A DNA stretch of 8,152 nt from JAITWN01 sp964437335 (GCA_964437335.1 CAYTGL010000072.1:1-8152), one strand, 5' to 3'. Shown: positions 1-5,796, counted from the first letter of the stretch. Notes: generated from the sequence alone by a model not told the origin. Numbers and translations are program-made.

Positions 1-1
1 C

Positions 2-256
2 ACCATCACCAACGGCGGCGTGTTCGGCTCGCTGCTGTCGACGCCGATCCTGAACCCGCCGCAGAGCGCGATCCTCGGCATGCACAAGATCCAGGAGCGG
101 CCGGTCGTAGAGAACGGCGCGATCGTCGCGCGGCCGATGATGTATCTCGCGCTGTCCTATGACCACCGCCTGATCGACGGCCGCGACGCGGTGCAGTTTC
201 TGGTCACGGTCAAGGAAATGCTCGAGGATCCCGCCCGCCTGCTGCTCGAGATCTGA
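2..256 (+). CDS. sucB: Dihydrolipoyllysine succinyltransferase (2-oxoglutarate dehydrogenase E2), C-terminal part
   Basis: This is the last 84 codons of the E2 core of the 2-oxoglutarate dehydrogenase complex. The enzyme moves the succinyl group from lipoamide to CoA in the cytoplasmic TCA cycle. The gene enters from outside the window, so the lipoyl and E1/E3-binding domains are not visible. The stretch GVFGSLLSTPILNPPQSAI and the closing LSYDHRLIDGRDAVQFL are signatures of the catalytic domain. The catalytic His is at 164-166 and the Asp at 176-178, in the order HRxxDG. The ending LLEDPxRLLLxI-type tail matches SucB/OdhB better than the pyruvate dehydrogenase E2. lpdA follows after 7 bases, which fits one transcript for E2 and E3. 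The family call is firm; the choice of symbol sucB or odhB is a naming matter. Confidence 0.95.
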   Translation, partial: TITNGGVFGSLLSTPILNPPQSAILGMHKIQERPVVENGAIVARPMMYLALSYDHRLIDGRDAVQFLVTVKEMLEDPARLLLEI

Positions 257-263
257 CGGCGCG

Positions 264-1718
264 ATGAGTCGCCGCTACGATATCGTTATCATCGGCGCCG
301 GCCCGGCCGGCTATGCTGCGGCGATCCGCGCCGCGCAGCTCGGCCTGCGTGTCGCGTGCATCGACGAGCGCATCGGCCCCGACGGCAAGCCCGCGCCCGG
401 CGGCACCTGCCTGAACGTCGGCTGCATCCCGTCGAAGGCGCTGCTCGAGGCCTCCGATCTCTACGAGCGCACGCGCACCGAATATGCCGGGTTCGGCATC
501 CGCACAGGCGCGGTCGAACTCGACCTCGCGGCGATGATGGCGCGCAAGGACGGCATCGTCACCGATTTCACGCGCGGCGTCGGCCAGTTGTTCAAGGCCA
601 ACGGCGTCGAGGCCCTGTGCGGGCGCGGTCGCCTGCTGCCGGACCGGCGCGTCGAGTTCACGCCGGGTGACGGCGGCGACGCAGAGACCCTCGAGGCCGA
701 ACACGTGCTGCTCGCGACCGGCTCGCGTCCGGTCGAACTCGGCGCGGCGCCGCTGTACGAAGATATCGTCGTCGATTCGACCGGCGCGCTCGCGTTCGAC
801 CGCGTGCCGAAACGCCTCGGCATCATCGGTGCCGGCGTCATCGGCCTCGAACTCGGCTGCGTGTGGCGCCGTCTCGGCGCCGAGGTTGTGCTGCTCGAGG
901 CGCAGAACGAGTTCCTCGGCATCTGCGACGCGCAGATCGCTCAGGAAGGGCTGAAGCAGTTTCGCAAGCAGGGCCTCGATATCCGCCTCGGCGCGCGCGT
1001 GATGTCCAGCGCCGTCAAGCGCGGCAAGGTCGAACTCGTCTACCAGGACGCCAAGGGCGAGCACGCGGAGCAGTTCGATCGCCTGATCGTCGCGGTCGGC
1101 CGCCGGCCGAACAGCGACGGCCTGTTCGCCGGCGAGACCGGGCTGTTGCTCGACGAGGGGGGCTTCGTCCACGTCGACGAGCATTGCCTGACCAACCTGC
1201 CCGGCGTCCATGCCGTCGGCGACCTCGTGCGCGGCCCGATGCTCGCGCACAAGGGCGCGGAGGAGGGCATCATGGTCGTCGAGCGGATTAAAGGTCACGC
1301 GGTCGCGGTCAACTACGACACGATCCCGTCGGTGATCTACACCCGTCCCGAGATCGCCTGGGTCGGACAGAACGAGCAGACGCTCAAGGCCAGCGGCAGG
1401 GCCTTTCGCTCGGGCGTGTTCCCGTTCGCGGTCAACGGCCGCGCGCGGGCGCACGGCGACACCGCCGGCATGATCAAGGTGCTCGCCGACGCCGGAACCG
1501 ACCGCATCCTCGGCGTCCACATGCTCGGGCCGCAGTGCTCCGAGCTGATCGCGACCGCGGTCGTTGCAATGGAGTTCGGCGCGAGCAGCGAGGACATCGG
1601 ACTGACGATGTTCGCGCATCCGACGCTGGCGGAGGCTTTCCACGAAGCGGCCCTCGGGGTGTACGGGAGAGCGATACACGTGGCGAAGGGGAAGTCCGCG
1701 AAGGGCGGGAAGAAGTAG
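264..1718 (+). CDS. lpdA: Dihydrolipoyl dehydrogenase (E3), FAD-dependent
   Basis: This 484-residue flavoprotein reoxidises dihydrolipoamide on E2 and passes electrons through FAD to NAD+. The FAD-binding motif GAGPAG is at residues 11-16. The redox-active disulfide is C49/C54 in GGTCLNVGCIPSK. The NAD-binding GAGVIG is at 189-194. The catalytic His-Glu pair is H452/E457 in AHPTLAE near the end, where it completes the active site of the partner subunit. All key residues are present and the length is normal. The ATG at 264 is chosen because it lies just after the E2 stop and starts the usual family N-terminus; the upstream Shine-Dalgarno is weak, suggesting translational coupling. The last ten residues are Lys/Gly-rich (AKGKSAKGGKK), a small extension beyond the usual end. 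A 489-codon open frame on the opposite strand is a GC-rich shadow of this gene. Confidence 0.97.
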   Translation: MSRRYDIVIIGAGPAGYAAAIRAAQLGLRVACIDERIGPDGKPAPGGTCLNVGCIPSKALLEASDLYERTRTEYAGFGIRTGAVELDLAAMMARKDGIVTDFTRGVGQLFKANGVEALCGRGRLLPDRRVEFTPGDGGDAETLEAEHVLLATGSRPVELGAAPLYEDIVVDSTGALAFDRVPKRLGIIGAGVIGLELGCVWRRLGAEVVLLEAQNEFLGICDAQIAQEGLKQFRKQGLDIRLGARVMSSAVKRGKVELVYQDAKGEHAEQFDRLIVAVGRRPNSDGLFAGETGLLLDEGGFVHVDEHCLTNLPGVHAVGDLVRGPMLAHKGAEEGIMVVERIKGHAVAVNYDTIPSVIYTRPEIAWVGQNEQTLKASGRAFRSGVFPFAVNGRARAHGDTAGMIKVLADAGTDRILGVHMLGPQCSELIATAVVAMEFGASSEDIGLTMFAHPTLAEAFHEAALGVYGRAIHVAKGKSAKGGKK

Positions 1719-1753
1719 CCCTGGCTGACGCGGTTGAATCCGCTCCTGATTAT

Positions 1754-2371
1754 TTACAAACGATTGGCGTAGTACTCCACCACCCGCTGCACCTCGATCG
1801 GGAACGGGATCTCCTCCGCGGACGGCAGGTGCGTGATTTTGCCGATCCTGTTCTCCTCATCCCAGGACAGCCAGTCGGGCCGCATCAGCGGCGGGTTCTG
1901 CAATGTGTCCATCACGATCGGCAGGTCGGCGCTTTTGACCTTGATGGTCACCTCGTCGCCGATCTTCAGGCGGATGGAAGGGATGTTGACCATCTTTCCG
2001 TTCAGGCGGATGTGGTGATGCGAGACGAGTTGCCGCGCCGCCAGGTTGGTCGGCGCGAAGCCGGCCCGGAACACCACGTTGTCGAGCCGGCACTCCAGCA
2101 TCTGCAGCAGGGCGTCGCCGGTCGGCGCGCTGCTCCTGCGCGCGTCCAGCATCAGGCGGCGGAGCTGGCGCTCGGAGACGCCGTAATTGAAGCGCAGCTT
2201 CTGCTTCTCCTTGAGCTTGATGCTGTAGTCCGACTTCCTGCGGCGCGTCGTCTTCGTGCCGTGTTGGCCCGGAGGCGTCGGCCTCTTCTCGACGGTCTTG
2301 CGCGACAGACCGGGCAGGTCCACGCCCAGCGCGCGCATCACTCTCAATCTCGGTCCGGTGAATCGTGACAT
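1754..2371 (-). CDS. rpsD: Ribosomal protein S4, stand-alone paralog type
   Basis: S4 binds 16S rRNA early in 30S assembly. The 205-residue product has the normal length and the conserved PPGQHG (residues 33-38), LKEKQKLRFNYGVSERQL (53-70) and the S4 RNA-binding domain from about residue 94 (ECRLDNVVFRAGF) to 155. The N-terminus FTGPRLRVMRALG and the KLRFNYGVSERQL block are closer to cyanobacterial and plastid S4 than to the usual proteobacterial form, as judged by eye. The only cysteine is C94, so the N-terminal zinc-binding cysteines of the Zn-type S4 are absent. The usual alpha-operon neighbours (rpsM, rpsK, rpoA, rplQ) are missing, so I infer a second copy. It follows the 92-residue gene by 15 bases and has a good Shine-Dalgarno (GGAG, 5 bases before the ATG). 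It would be read from the Fur-box promoter at 2700-2728. It converges on lpdA with a 35-bp gap. Confidence 0.93.
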   Translation of the reverse strand: MSRFTGPRLRVMRALGVDLPGLSRKTVEKRPTPPGQHGTKTTRRRKSDYSIKLKEKQKLRFNYGVSERQLRRLMLDARRSSAPTGDALLQMLECRLDNVVFRAGFAPTNLAARQLVSHHHIRLNGKMVNIPSIRLKIGDEVTIKVKSADLPIVMDTLQNPPLMRPDWLSWDEENRIGKITHLPSAEEIPFPIEVQRVVEYYANRL

Positions 2372-2386
2372 GACGGCTCCAGATAT

Positions 2387-2665
2387 TTAATTGATGGCCT
2401 TGCTGCCCGGCACGGTGACTGTGTTCATCTGCCTGAACAGGACCTGGTCCCACTTTTTCACCAGTTGCTGCGCCACCTCGACGATCAGCCTGGATTCCGC
2501 GTACTGCGGCACGGTCAACTTGCGTGCGAGGTCCCGCGCCTGCCTCGCCAGGTCCGCGGAAGGACTGCTCGCGTACTGAGTCGCCACGCAACAGAGCGAG
2601 GCGATTACCGCGCCCGCGCTGGGCAGATCCGGGTCGAATTGTGCTTCTATCTTTTGCGGGTTCAT
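2387..2665 (-). CDS. Uncharacterised 92-residue protein, first gene of the Fur-box operon
   Basis: I do not recognise this family. The product is a small, probably soluble and mostly helical protein without signal peptide or membrane segment. It begins MNPQKIEAQFDPDLPSAG and contains two adjacent cysteines (residues 25-26 in ASLCCVATQ). The start is supported by a GAGGT Shine-Dalgarno (complement of 2674-2678), 8 bases before the ATG. The start also lies about 35 bases downstream of a well-formed promoter, giving a short leader. The S4 paralog follows after 15 bases, so the two genes almost certainly share a transcript. The Fur box over the promoter implies expression when iron is scarce. By position, a role linked to the alternative S4, ribosome assembly or iron limitation is possible, but the sequence itself shows no function. 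It is unlikely to be a shadow ORF because signals on both sides are good. Confidence 0.75.
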   Translation of the reverse strand: MNPQKIEAQFDPDLPSAGAVIASLCCVATQYASSPSADLARQARDLARKLTVPQYAESRLIVEVAQQLVKKWDQVLFRQMNTVTVPGSKAIN

Positions 2666-2695
2666 GGATAAAGACCTCGTTTGGCGTTAAAAGAA

Positions 2696-2715
2696 GCCAA
2701 TGATAATCATTCTCA
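2696..2715. promoter_or_regulatory. Fur box (iron-regulated operator)
   Basis: Positions 2701-2715 read TGATAATCATTCTCA, which matches the 7-1-7 Fur motif TGATAATNATTATCA with a single mismatch in the inverted arms. Against the 19-bp consensus GATAATGATAATCATTATC, 2696-2714 matches at 16 of 19 positions. The site covers the -10 and part of the spacer of the minus-strand promoter. A related metalloregulator (Zur or Mur) is possible because operators of the family overlap, but the bases fit Fur best. It also lies about 130 bp upstream of hipB on the other strand, too far to be an obvious hipB operator. Confidence 0.8.
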
Positions 2716-2728
2716 TTTGTGAGGTCAA
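2700..2728 (-). promoter_or_regulatory. Sigma70-like promoter of the 92-residue gene and S4 paralog
   Basis: On the minus strand, TTGACC (2728-2723) is followed by a 17-bp spacer and TATCAT (2705-2700). This is a close match to -35/-10 consensus with ideal spacing. Transcription would start near 2693, giving a leader of roughly 28 bases before the ATG at 2665. The -10 element lies within the Fur box, the classical arrangement for repression by Fe-Fur. Confidence 0.75.
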
Positions 2729-2768
2729 TATGCAGAAGGGCACACACCGTCGAGCCGTCGCTTGTAAA

Positions 2769-2786
2769 TATCCCTTATCGGGGTTA
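2769..2786. promoter_or_regulatory. HipB-operator-like site 1 upstream of hipBA
   Basis: The sequence is TATCC, eight bases, then GGTTA. The known E. coli HipB operator is TATCC-N8-GGATA, so only one base differs. Its place upstream of a hipB gene fits autorepression by HipB or the HipAB complex. Confidence 0.55.
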
Positions 2787-2788
2787 AA

Positions 2789-2816
2789 TTGGTTGGCGTA
2801 CCCTTAAGGGTATATT
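2789..2816 (+). promoter_or_regulatory. Possible hipBA promoter
   Basis: TTGGTT (2789-2794) and TATATT (2811-2816) are separated by 16 bp. The -35 match is moderate. The perfect 14-bp palindrome 2799-2812 fills the spacer, so a protein bound there would block the promoter. Other assignments of the -35 are possible. Confidence 0.4.
2799..2812. repeat. Perfect 14-bp palindrome in the hipBA promoter
   Basis: TACCCTTAAGGGTA is its own reverse complement. It lies between the putative -35 and -10 elements of hipBA. Its spacing (TACCC-N4-GGGTA) differs from the two flanking TATCC-N8-GG-type sites, so it may be bound differently or by another factor. Confidence 0.7.
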
Positions 2817-2823
2817 AAGTAAA

Positions 2824-2841
2824 TACACCGTATAGGGGATA
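2824..2841. promoter_or_regulatory. HipB-operator-like site 2 upstream of hipBA
   Basis: On the minus strand this reads TATCC, eight bases, GTGTA. It agrees with site 1 (2769-2786) at 13 of 18 positions when the two are aligned in opposite orientation. It ends five bases before the hipB start and overlaps its Shine-Dalgarno region. Two similar sites about 55 bp apart, flanking the promoter, would suit a looped or cooperative HipB complex. Confidence 0.4.
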
Positions 2842-2845
2842 TGAG

Positions 2846-3094
2846 ATGGGAGATATCATCAGAACGCCCCGGCAGCTTTCCCAGATTCTGCGGGCGCATC
2901 GTAAACGGAAACAATTGACCCAGCATCTCGCCGGCAAGAATGTCGGCCTGCTGCCCAAGACGATCTCCGCGCTTGAATTGAAGCCGGAGGGCAGCACGAT
3001 CGAAAGTCTGTTCCGATTGCTGTCGGCCCTTGATCTGGAGCTGGTCGTGCAGGAGAAGGGCGGGTCACGACAGGACGACGGCACGGAGTGGTGA
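2846..3094 (+). CDS. hipB: HipB-type antitoxin, helix-turn-helix DNA-binding protein
   Basis: The 82-residue protein is the antitoxin and autorepressor partner of HipA. A Cro/C1-type helix-turn-helix covers about residues 14-65, with QLTQHLAGKNVGLLPKTISA as its recognition core and IESLFRLLSALDLELVV as the last helix and dimer strand. It ends in Glu-Trp, like E. coli HipB, where the C-terminal tryptophan packs into HipA. The ATG at 2846 has AGGGG seven bases upstream; an ATG at 2841 is out of frame. hipA begins just after the stop, so the two genes are coupled. Operator-like sequences at 2769-2786, 2799-2812 and 2824-2841 support autoregulation. The spacing inside the HTH differs slightly from E. 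coli HipB but appears normal for this subgroup. Confidence 0.9.
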   Translation: MGDIIRTPRQLSQILRAHRKRKQLTQHLAGKNVGLLPKTISALELKPEGSTIESLFRLLSALDLELVVQEKGGSRQDDGTEW

Positions 3095-3096
3095 CG

Positions 3097-4452
3097 ATGG
3101 GCAGACGATCGAAGTCGCACACCCTTGGGACCTGGATGAATGGCGAGTACGTCGGTCGCTGGACCGTCGATGCCCGGGGCGAACACGAGTTCGAGTACGC
3201 CGAGACATGGGTCTCATCGGCCTATGGCCGGTCGATCTCTCTCTCGATGCCCATGGGTCGGGCGGGGCGCCTGTACAAGGGCATGGTCGTCAGGAATTAC
3301 TTCGACAACCTGCTTCCCGACAACGACAGGATCCGTGCGCGCATCCAGCAGCGTTTTTCGATGCCGTCGCAGTCCCCCTTCGATCTGCTCGCCGAGGTCG
3401 GCCGCGATTGCGTCGGCGCCCTGCAACTATTGCCTGAGGGCGAAGCGCCCGGCGACGTCGGGAAGATCGATGCCGAGGCGGTGAGCGAGGAAGACATCGA
3501 GCGGATTCTCGTCAATACGCCCGTCTCCGGACGCCATCAGGACGATGACGACTTTCGCATCTCGATTGCGGGCGCCCAGGAGAAGACGGCATTGCTGCTT
3601 CATGAGGGTGGCTGGATGAAGCCCCGGGGCGCGACCCCGACCACGCACATCCTGAAGCTTCCCATCGGCCGTCATGGAGACCATGGCATCGATCTTGCCC
3701 TGTCGGTCGAAAACGAATGGCTCTGCAGCCGGATACTACAGGCTTACGGGATCAGGACTGCCAACTGTTGGCTGGCGGTCTTTCGCGAGCAGAAGGTCCT
3801 CGTAGTCGAACGCTTCGATCGCCAGTTATCACGTGACGGGACCTGGTTCATGCGTCTGCCGCAGGAGGATATGTGCCAGGCCACGGGGCTGTCTCCGGAA
3901 ATGAAATACGAGCAAGGCGGGGGACCGGGTATCGAATCCATCATGGATCTGTTGCTCGGGTCCGCCAATGCGGAAGCCGACCGCGCCGATTTCTTCAAGA
4001 CCCAGGTGGTCTTCTGGCTGTTATGCGCCATCGATGGCCACGCGAAGAACTTCAGCATTTTCCTGGAGCCTCGCGGTGATTACCGATTGACGCCACGCTA
4101 TGACGTTCTGTCCGCCTGGCCGGTGCTGGGCAGGGGCCCCGGTCACCTGCAGGAGAAGAAGGTGAAGATGGCCATGGCGCTGGCCGGCAAGAACCGGCAT
4201 TACAGGTGGGCCGAGCTTCAGCGGCGGCACTTCGAGTCCACCGCTAGGGTATGCGGCCTGGAAGCCAGGGGAAAAGCGCTCGTTGATGATGTGATCGCCG
4301 CGACACCCGGGGTTATCGCCAGGGTCACGGCGGAGCTTCCCGCGGAGTTCCCGGAGCAGGTTGCAGGACCGATCCTGGAAGGACTTGACCTTGTAGCACG
4401 CCGGCTCGTGGGGCGACGGCTGGTTGAGCCGGACTCGCATTCGCCAACCTGA
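3097..4452 (+). CDS. hipA: HipA-type serine/threonine kinase toxin
   Basis: HipA of E. coli phosphorylates glutamyl-tRNA synthetase, which blocks translation and causes tolerance to antibiotics. This 451-residue homolog aligns along its whole length with it, with an N-terminal subdomain to about residue 145 followed by the kinase core. The autophosphorylation loop SIAGAQEK has S156, matching E. coli S150. K187 in ILKLPIG corresponds to the ATP-binding lysine, D313 in DGHAKNF to the catalytic aspartate and D336 in YDVLSA to the metal-binding aspartate. All are intact, so the toxin should be active. The start at ATG 3097 is preferred: GGAG (3085-3088) lies 8 bases upstream and homologs begin MGRRS. 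GTG codons at 3088 and 3091 would overlap hipB and remain possible. It is convergent with the thioredoxin-like gene. Confidence 0.95.
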   Translation: MGRRSKSHTLGTWMNGEYVGRWTVDARGEHEFEYAETWVSSAYGRSISLSMPMGRAGRLYKGMVVRNYFDNLLPDNDRIRARIQQRFSMPSQSPFDLLAEVGRDCVGALQLLPEGEAPGDVGKIDAEAVSEEDIERILVNTPVSGRHQDDDDFRISIAGAQEKTALLLHEGGWMKPRGATPTTHILKLPIGRHGDHGIDLALSVENEWLCSRILQAYGIRTANCWLAVFREQKVLVVERFDRQLSRDGTWFMRLPQEDMCQATGLSPEMKYEQGGGPGIESIMDLLLGSANAEADRADFFKTQVVFWLLCAIDGHAKNFSIFLEPRGDYRLTPRYDVLSAWPVLGRGPGHLQEKKVKMAMALAGKNRHYRWAELQRRHFESTARVCGLEARGKALVDDVIAATPGVIARVTAELPAEFPEQVAGPILEGLDLVARRLVGRRLVEPDSHSPT

Positions 4453-4493
4453 GTCATCAGAGACTGGTTATGCGACGAAGTCATGGAACCAAA

Positions 4494-4506
4494 AGGGTCA
4501 GACCCT
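4494..4506. repeat. Short palindrome AGGGTCAGACCCT between convergent genes
   Basis: A perfect 6-bp inverted repeat around a single A, preceded by AAA, at the junction after hipA and overlapping the stop codon of the minus-strand thioredoxin-like gene. Very similar GGGTCAGACCC sequences recur as dispersed palindromes in many proteobacterial genomes, from general recollection. A one-base loop makes it a poor RNA terminator. It may be a REP-like element or an insertion scar marking the edge of the hipBA block. Confidence 0.5.
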
Positions 4507-4906
4507 ATAATGCCCGTCGGAGCAGGGTCTCGATCGACGTGGGGTTTGCTTCGGCGAAGACGCGCCCGACCTCGCGCTCGCCGCGATAGACGATCAGCGT
4601 GCTCTGCAGCGCGTTGAAATACTGCGAGGCCTCGCGCTGGCTGTCGTAGTCGAGCCGGAAGATCTCGAAGTCACGGAAGTCCGGGCGGTCGGCGAGGTTG
4701 GCGACGATGCGCATTTGCTGCTGGCAGGTGCCGCACCAGGTCGCGGTGACGTGGACGAGGATCGGGCGGCCGTCCTGCTGTGCTTCGACGAACGCCGGGT
4801 TGTCGAAGTTCGTCTGCTGGGCCGTCGTGAAATACAGGCCGGTCGCGCCGAGCGCCAGGGTCGCCAGACCGATCATGGTGATGGCCAGAAATTTCCTGAT
4901 ATTCAT
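4505..4906 (-). CDS. Membrane-anchored thioredoxin-like protein with Ser in place of the cis-Pro
   Basis: The 133-residue product has an N-terminal hydrophobic segment (about residues 6-26), a signal anchor or uncleaved signal, and then a short thioredoxin fold facing the periplasm. The active site is WCGTC (W57, C58, C61). It would act as a thiol-disulfide oxidoreductase on envelope proteins. The family normally has a proline before the Thr in the strand opposite the active site (PTLIVF-type). Here that position is S102 in LQSTLIVYRG. That residue shapes substrate binding and limits metal binding, so its loss is unusual. The product is short, about one thioredoxin domain without the last helix extended. 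Upstream there is only a weak Shine-Dalgarno and no clear promoter. The gene stop overlaps the palindrome at 4494-4506. DUF2442 lies 65 bp upstream in the same direction. No specific partner is evident. Confidence 0.85.
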   Translation of the reverse strand: MNIRKFLAITMIGLATLALGATGLYFTTAQQTNFDNPAFVEAQQDGRPILVHVTATWCGTCQQQMRIVANLADRPDFRDFEIFRLDYDSQREASQYFNALQSTLIVYRGEREVGRVFAEANPTSIETLLRRAL

Positions 4907-4971
4907 GGTTTATTTCCGCTGCGGATGAGGCTCATGATACACAACCGCCGTGGTCAGCTGCGCCCGAGTAA

Positions 4972-5268
4972 TTACCTGCGTCGATCCAGCCACTTTTTGA
5001 ACGAAGCCTGATTTTCACCCGACGGCCTGCCGGCCAGCAGGTTTTCCACGCTGATGTCCTCGTCGAGGTCTTCCCAGTGGATGCCCAGGCCACCTGCTAT
5101 CAGATGCCAGTTGTTCCGCTCCGCGGACGTGCCGTGAACGAGGCGCGGGTACCACGTCAGGGGTGCGGAGATCGACCTTCCGTCATGCAATGCGACGGTC
5201 AGCGCGTTGTCGGTTACTGAAACGTCTATCGCGCGGGGGACTTGCGATTCAGCCGTTGAAGTAGTCAT
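4972..5268 (-). CDS. DUF2442 family protein
   Basis: The 98-residue protein has the family signatures DGRSISAPLTWYPRL (residues 29-43), ERNNWHLIAGGLGIHWEDLD (50-69) and EDISVENLLAG (70-80). The biochemical function of DUF2442 is unknown to me. Members are commonly paired with a DUF4160 gene upstream, and some such pairs are suspected toxin-antitoxin-like modules. No DUF4160 gene is present here. The ATG at 5268 has a good GGAGG Shine-Dalgarno six bases upstream. That site lies within a short open frame ending at 5249 that looks like the tail of another protein (see 5249-5320). The C-terminus ASFKKWLDRRR is basic. It may be an orphan left after loss of its partner. Confidence 0.85.
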   Translation of the reverse strand: MTTSTAESQVPRAIDVSVTDNALTVALHDGRSISAPLTWYPRLVHGTSAERNNWHLIAGGLGIHWEDLDEDISVENLLAGRPSGENQASFKKWLDRRR

Positions 5269-5320
5269 TCCAAGCCTCCATCAGCTCTGTATTCGGTATC
5301 GATAATAGCTCCCGTTCATT
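5249..5320 (-). pseudogene. Remnant tail of a gene once upstream of and overlapping DUF2442
   Basis: A 23-codon frame follows an in-frame TAG (5323-5321) and ends with ELMEAWNDYFNG and TGA at 5251-5249, overlapping the DUF2442 start by 20 bases. The composition resembles a real protein end, and it contains the DUF2442 ribosome-binding site, as expected for a coupled pair. It has no start codon of its own before the internal Met, and no continuation in any frame upstream is convincing. I infer a decayed or truncated partner gene. Chance is a real alternative for so short a frame. Confidence 0.3.
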
Positions 5321-5590
5321 CTAATGTCCTGTTTGAGAACAATTTTTGTATCTCGATCCCAGAACCTGCGCTCACGAGCGATGCAGCAGTCTTCCGCGAT
5401 GACGACACCGCGGGCTCGTCCACCAAAGGATAATGGTTATCCTGCCGAAAAATGAATGGGGGGATAGGAGCCTGACTGGCTATATAGGATCGGTCTATTT
5501 CCTGAATATCACCGATTCCGTCTAATTGCTGTTGGGCGTAACGGTATCGCGCCACCCGTAGTTGGTGCCTTAGAACTGTAGGGAGTACAC
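5321..5590. other. Stretch without a convincing gene, left of the cassettes
   Basis: Neither strand has a persuasive coding region. A minus-strand 79-codon frame (5316-5555) starts with GTG, has no Shine-Dalgarno and no protein-like pattern. GTTGGGC at 5531-5537 fits the attC R-prime consensus GTTRRRY. I find no RYYYAAC partner upstream, so a complete attC or attI cannot be claimed. A second near-match, GTTGGTGCCT at 5561-5570, resembles GTTAGGTGCCT just after the first attC (5856-5866) and could be a degenerate junction. The composition changes here from the G+C-rich chromosome to the mixed cassette DNA. Confidence 0.5.
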
Positions 5591-5794
5591 ATGAAAAAGT
5601 ATGGTCTCATTGTCATCTGGGCACTGGTGCTGTCAGGTTGTGCGAGCCGCGCCGGTCCGTTTGTGACCAATATCAGCAGCGATGGCAAGGGTGGTTTGGT
5701 TGTTGAGAAGTGCATGGCGAAGTTTGATCCGTGGATGTCCACGGTTAACAACGACAATTGCACGTCGACGAACATCACGCTTGATAGAAGGTAG
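5591..5794 (+). CDS. Small cassette-borne lipoprotein, 67 residues
   Basis: The product has a classical lipoprotein signal: MKK, a hydrophobic core, and lipobox LSGC with C17 as the lipidated residue. Residue +2 is Ala, which in the E. coli rule directs the protein to the outer membrane. The mature part of about 50 residues contains C41 and C57, which could form a disulfide. Its start, ASRAGPFVTNISSDGKGGL, looks like small conserved lipoproteins I have seen in accessory DNA, but no function is known to me. The ATG has GGAG five bases upstream. The stop lies two bases before the attC-like site at 5797-5862, the standard gene-attC arrangement of an integron cassette. No promoter is obvious close by, so expression may depend on read-through. 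A longer reverse-strand frame over it is a shadow. Confidence 0.8.
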   Translation: MKKYGLIVIWALVLSGCASRAGPFVTNISSDGKGGLVVEKCMAKFDPWMSTVNNDNCTSTNITLDRR

Positions 5795-5796
5795 TA

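Noticed and set aside
210..1679. Open frame of 489 codons on the minus strand opposite lpdA
   Set aside because: It is a mirror of G+C-rich lpdA codon use, rich in Arg/Ala/Asp/Val without any motif, while the plus strand encodes a full E3 enzyme.
1730..1743. GCGG-TTGAAT-CCGC hairpin between lpdA and rpsD as a terminator
   Set aside because: The stem is only 4 bp and no T-run follows on either strand, so it is not supported.
1535..2368. Plus-strand frame of 277 codons from the lpdA end across rpsD
   Set aside because: It overlaps two well-supported genes and has no protein-like motifs.
2696..2715. Zur box interpretation of the operator before the S4 operon
   Set aside because: Attractive because alternative ribosomal proteins are often Zur-controlled, but the bases match the Fur TGATAAT-N-ATTATCA motif far better than a typical gammaproteobacterial Zur site. 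It is kept only as an alternative.
1857..2747. Long minus-strand frame of 296 codons covering the S4 gene and the 92-residue gene
   Set aside because: It runs through two genes and their promoter in another frame; the Arg/Gln/Ala-rich text is frameshifted S4 sequence.
5316..5555. Minus-strand ORF of 79 codons upstream of DUF2442
   Set aside because: It has a GTG start without Shine-Dalgarno, no recognisable pattern, and does not share the frame of the tail-like remnant.
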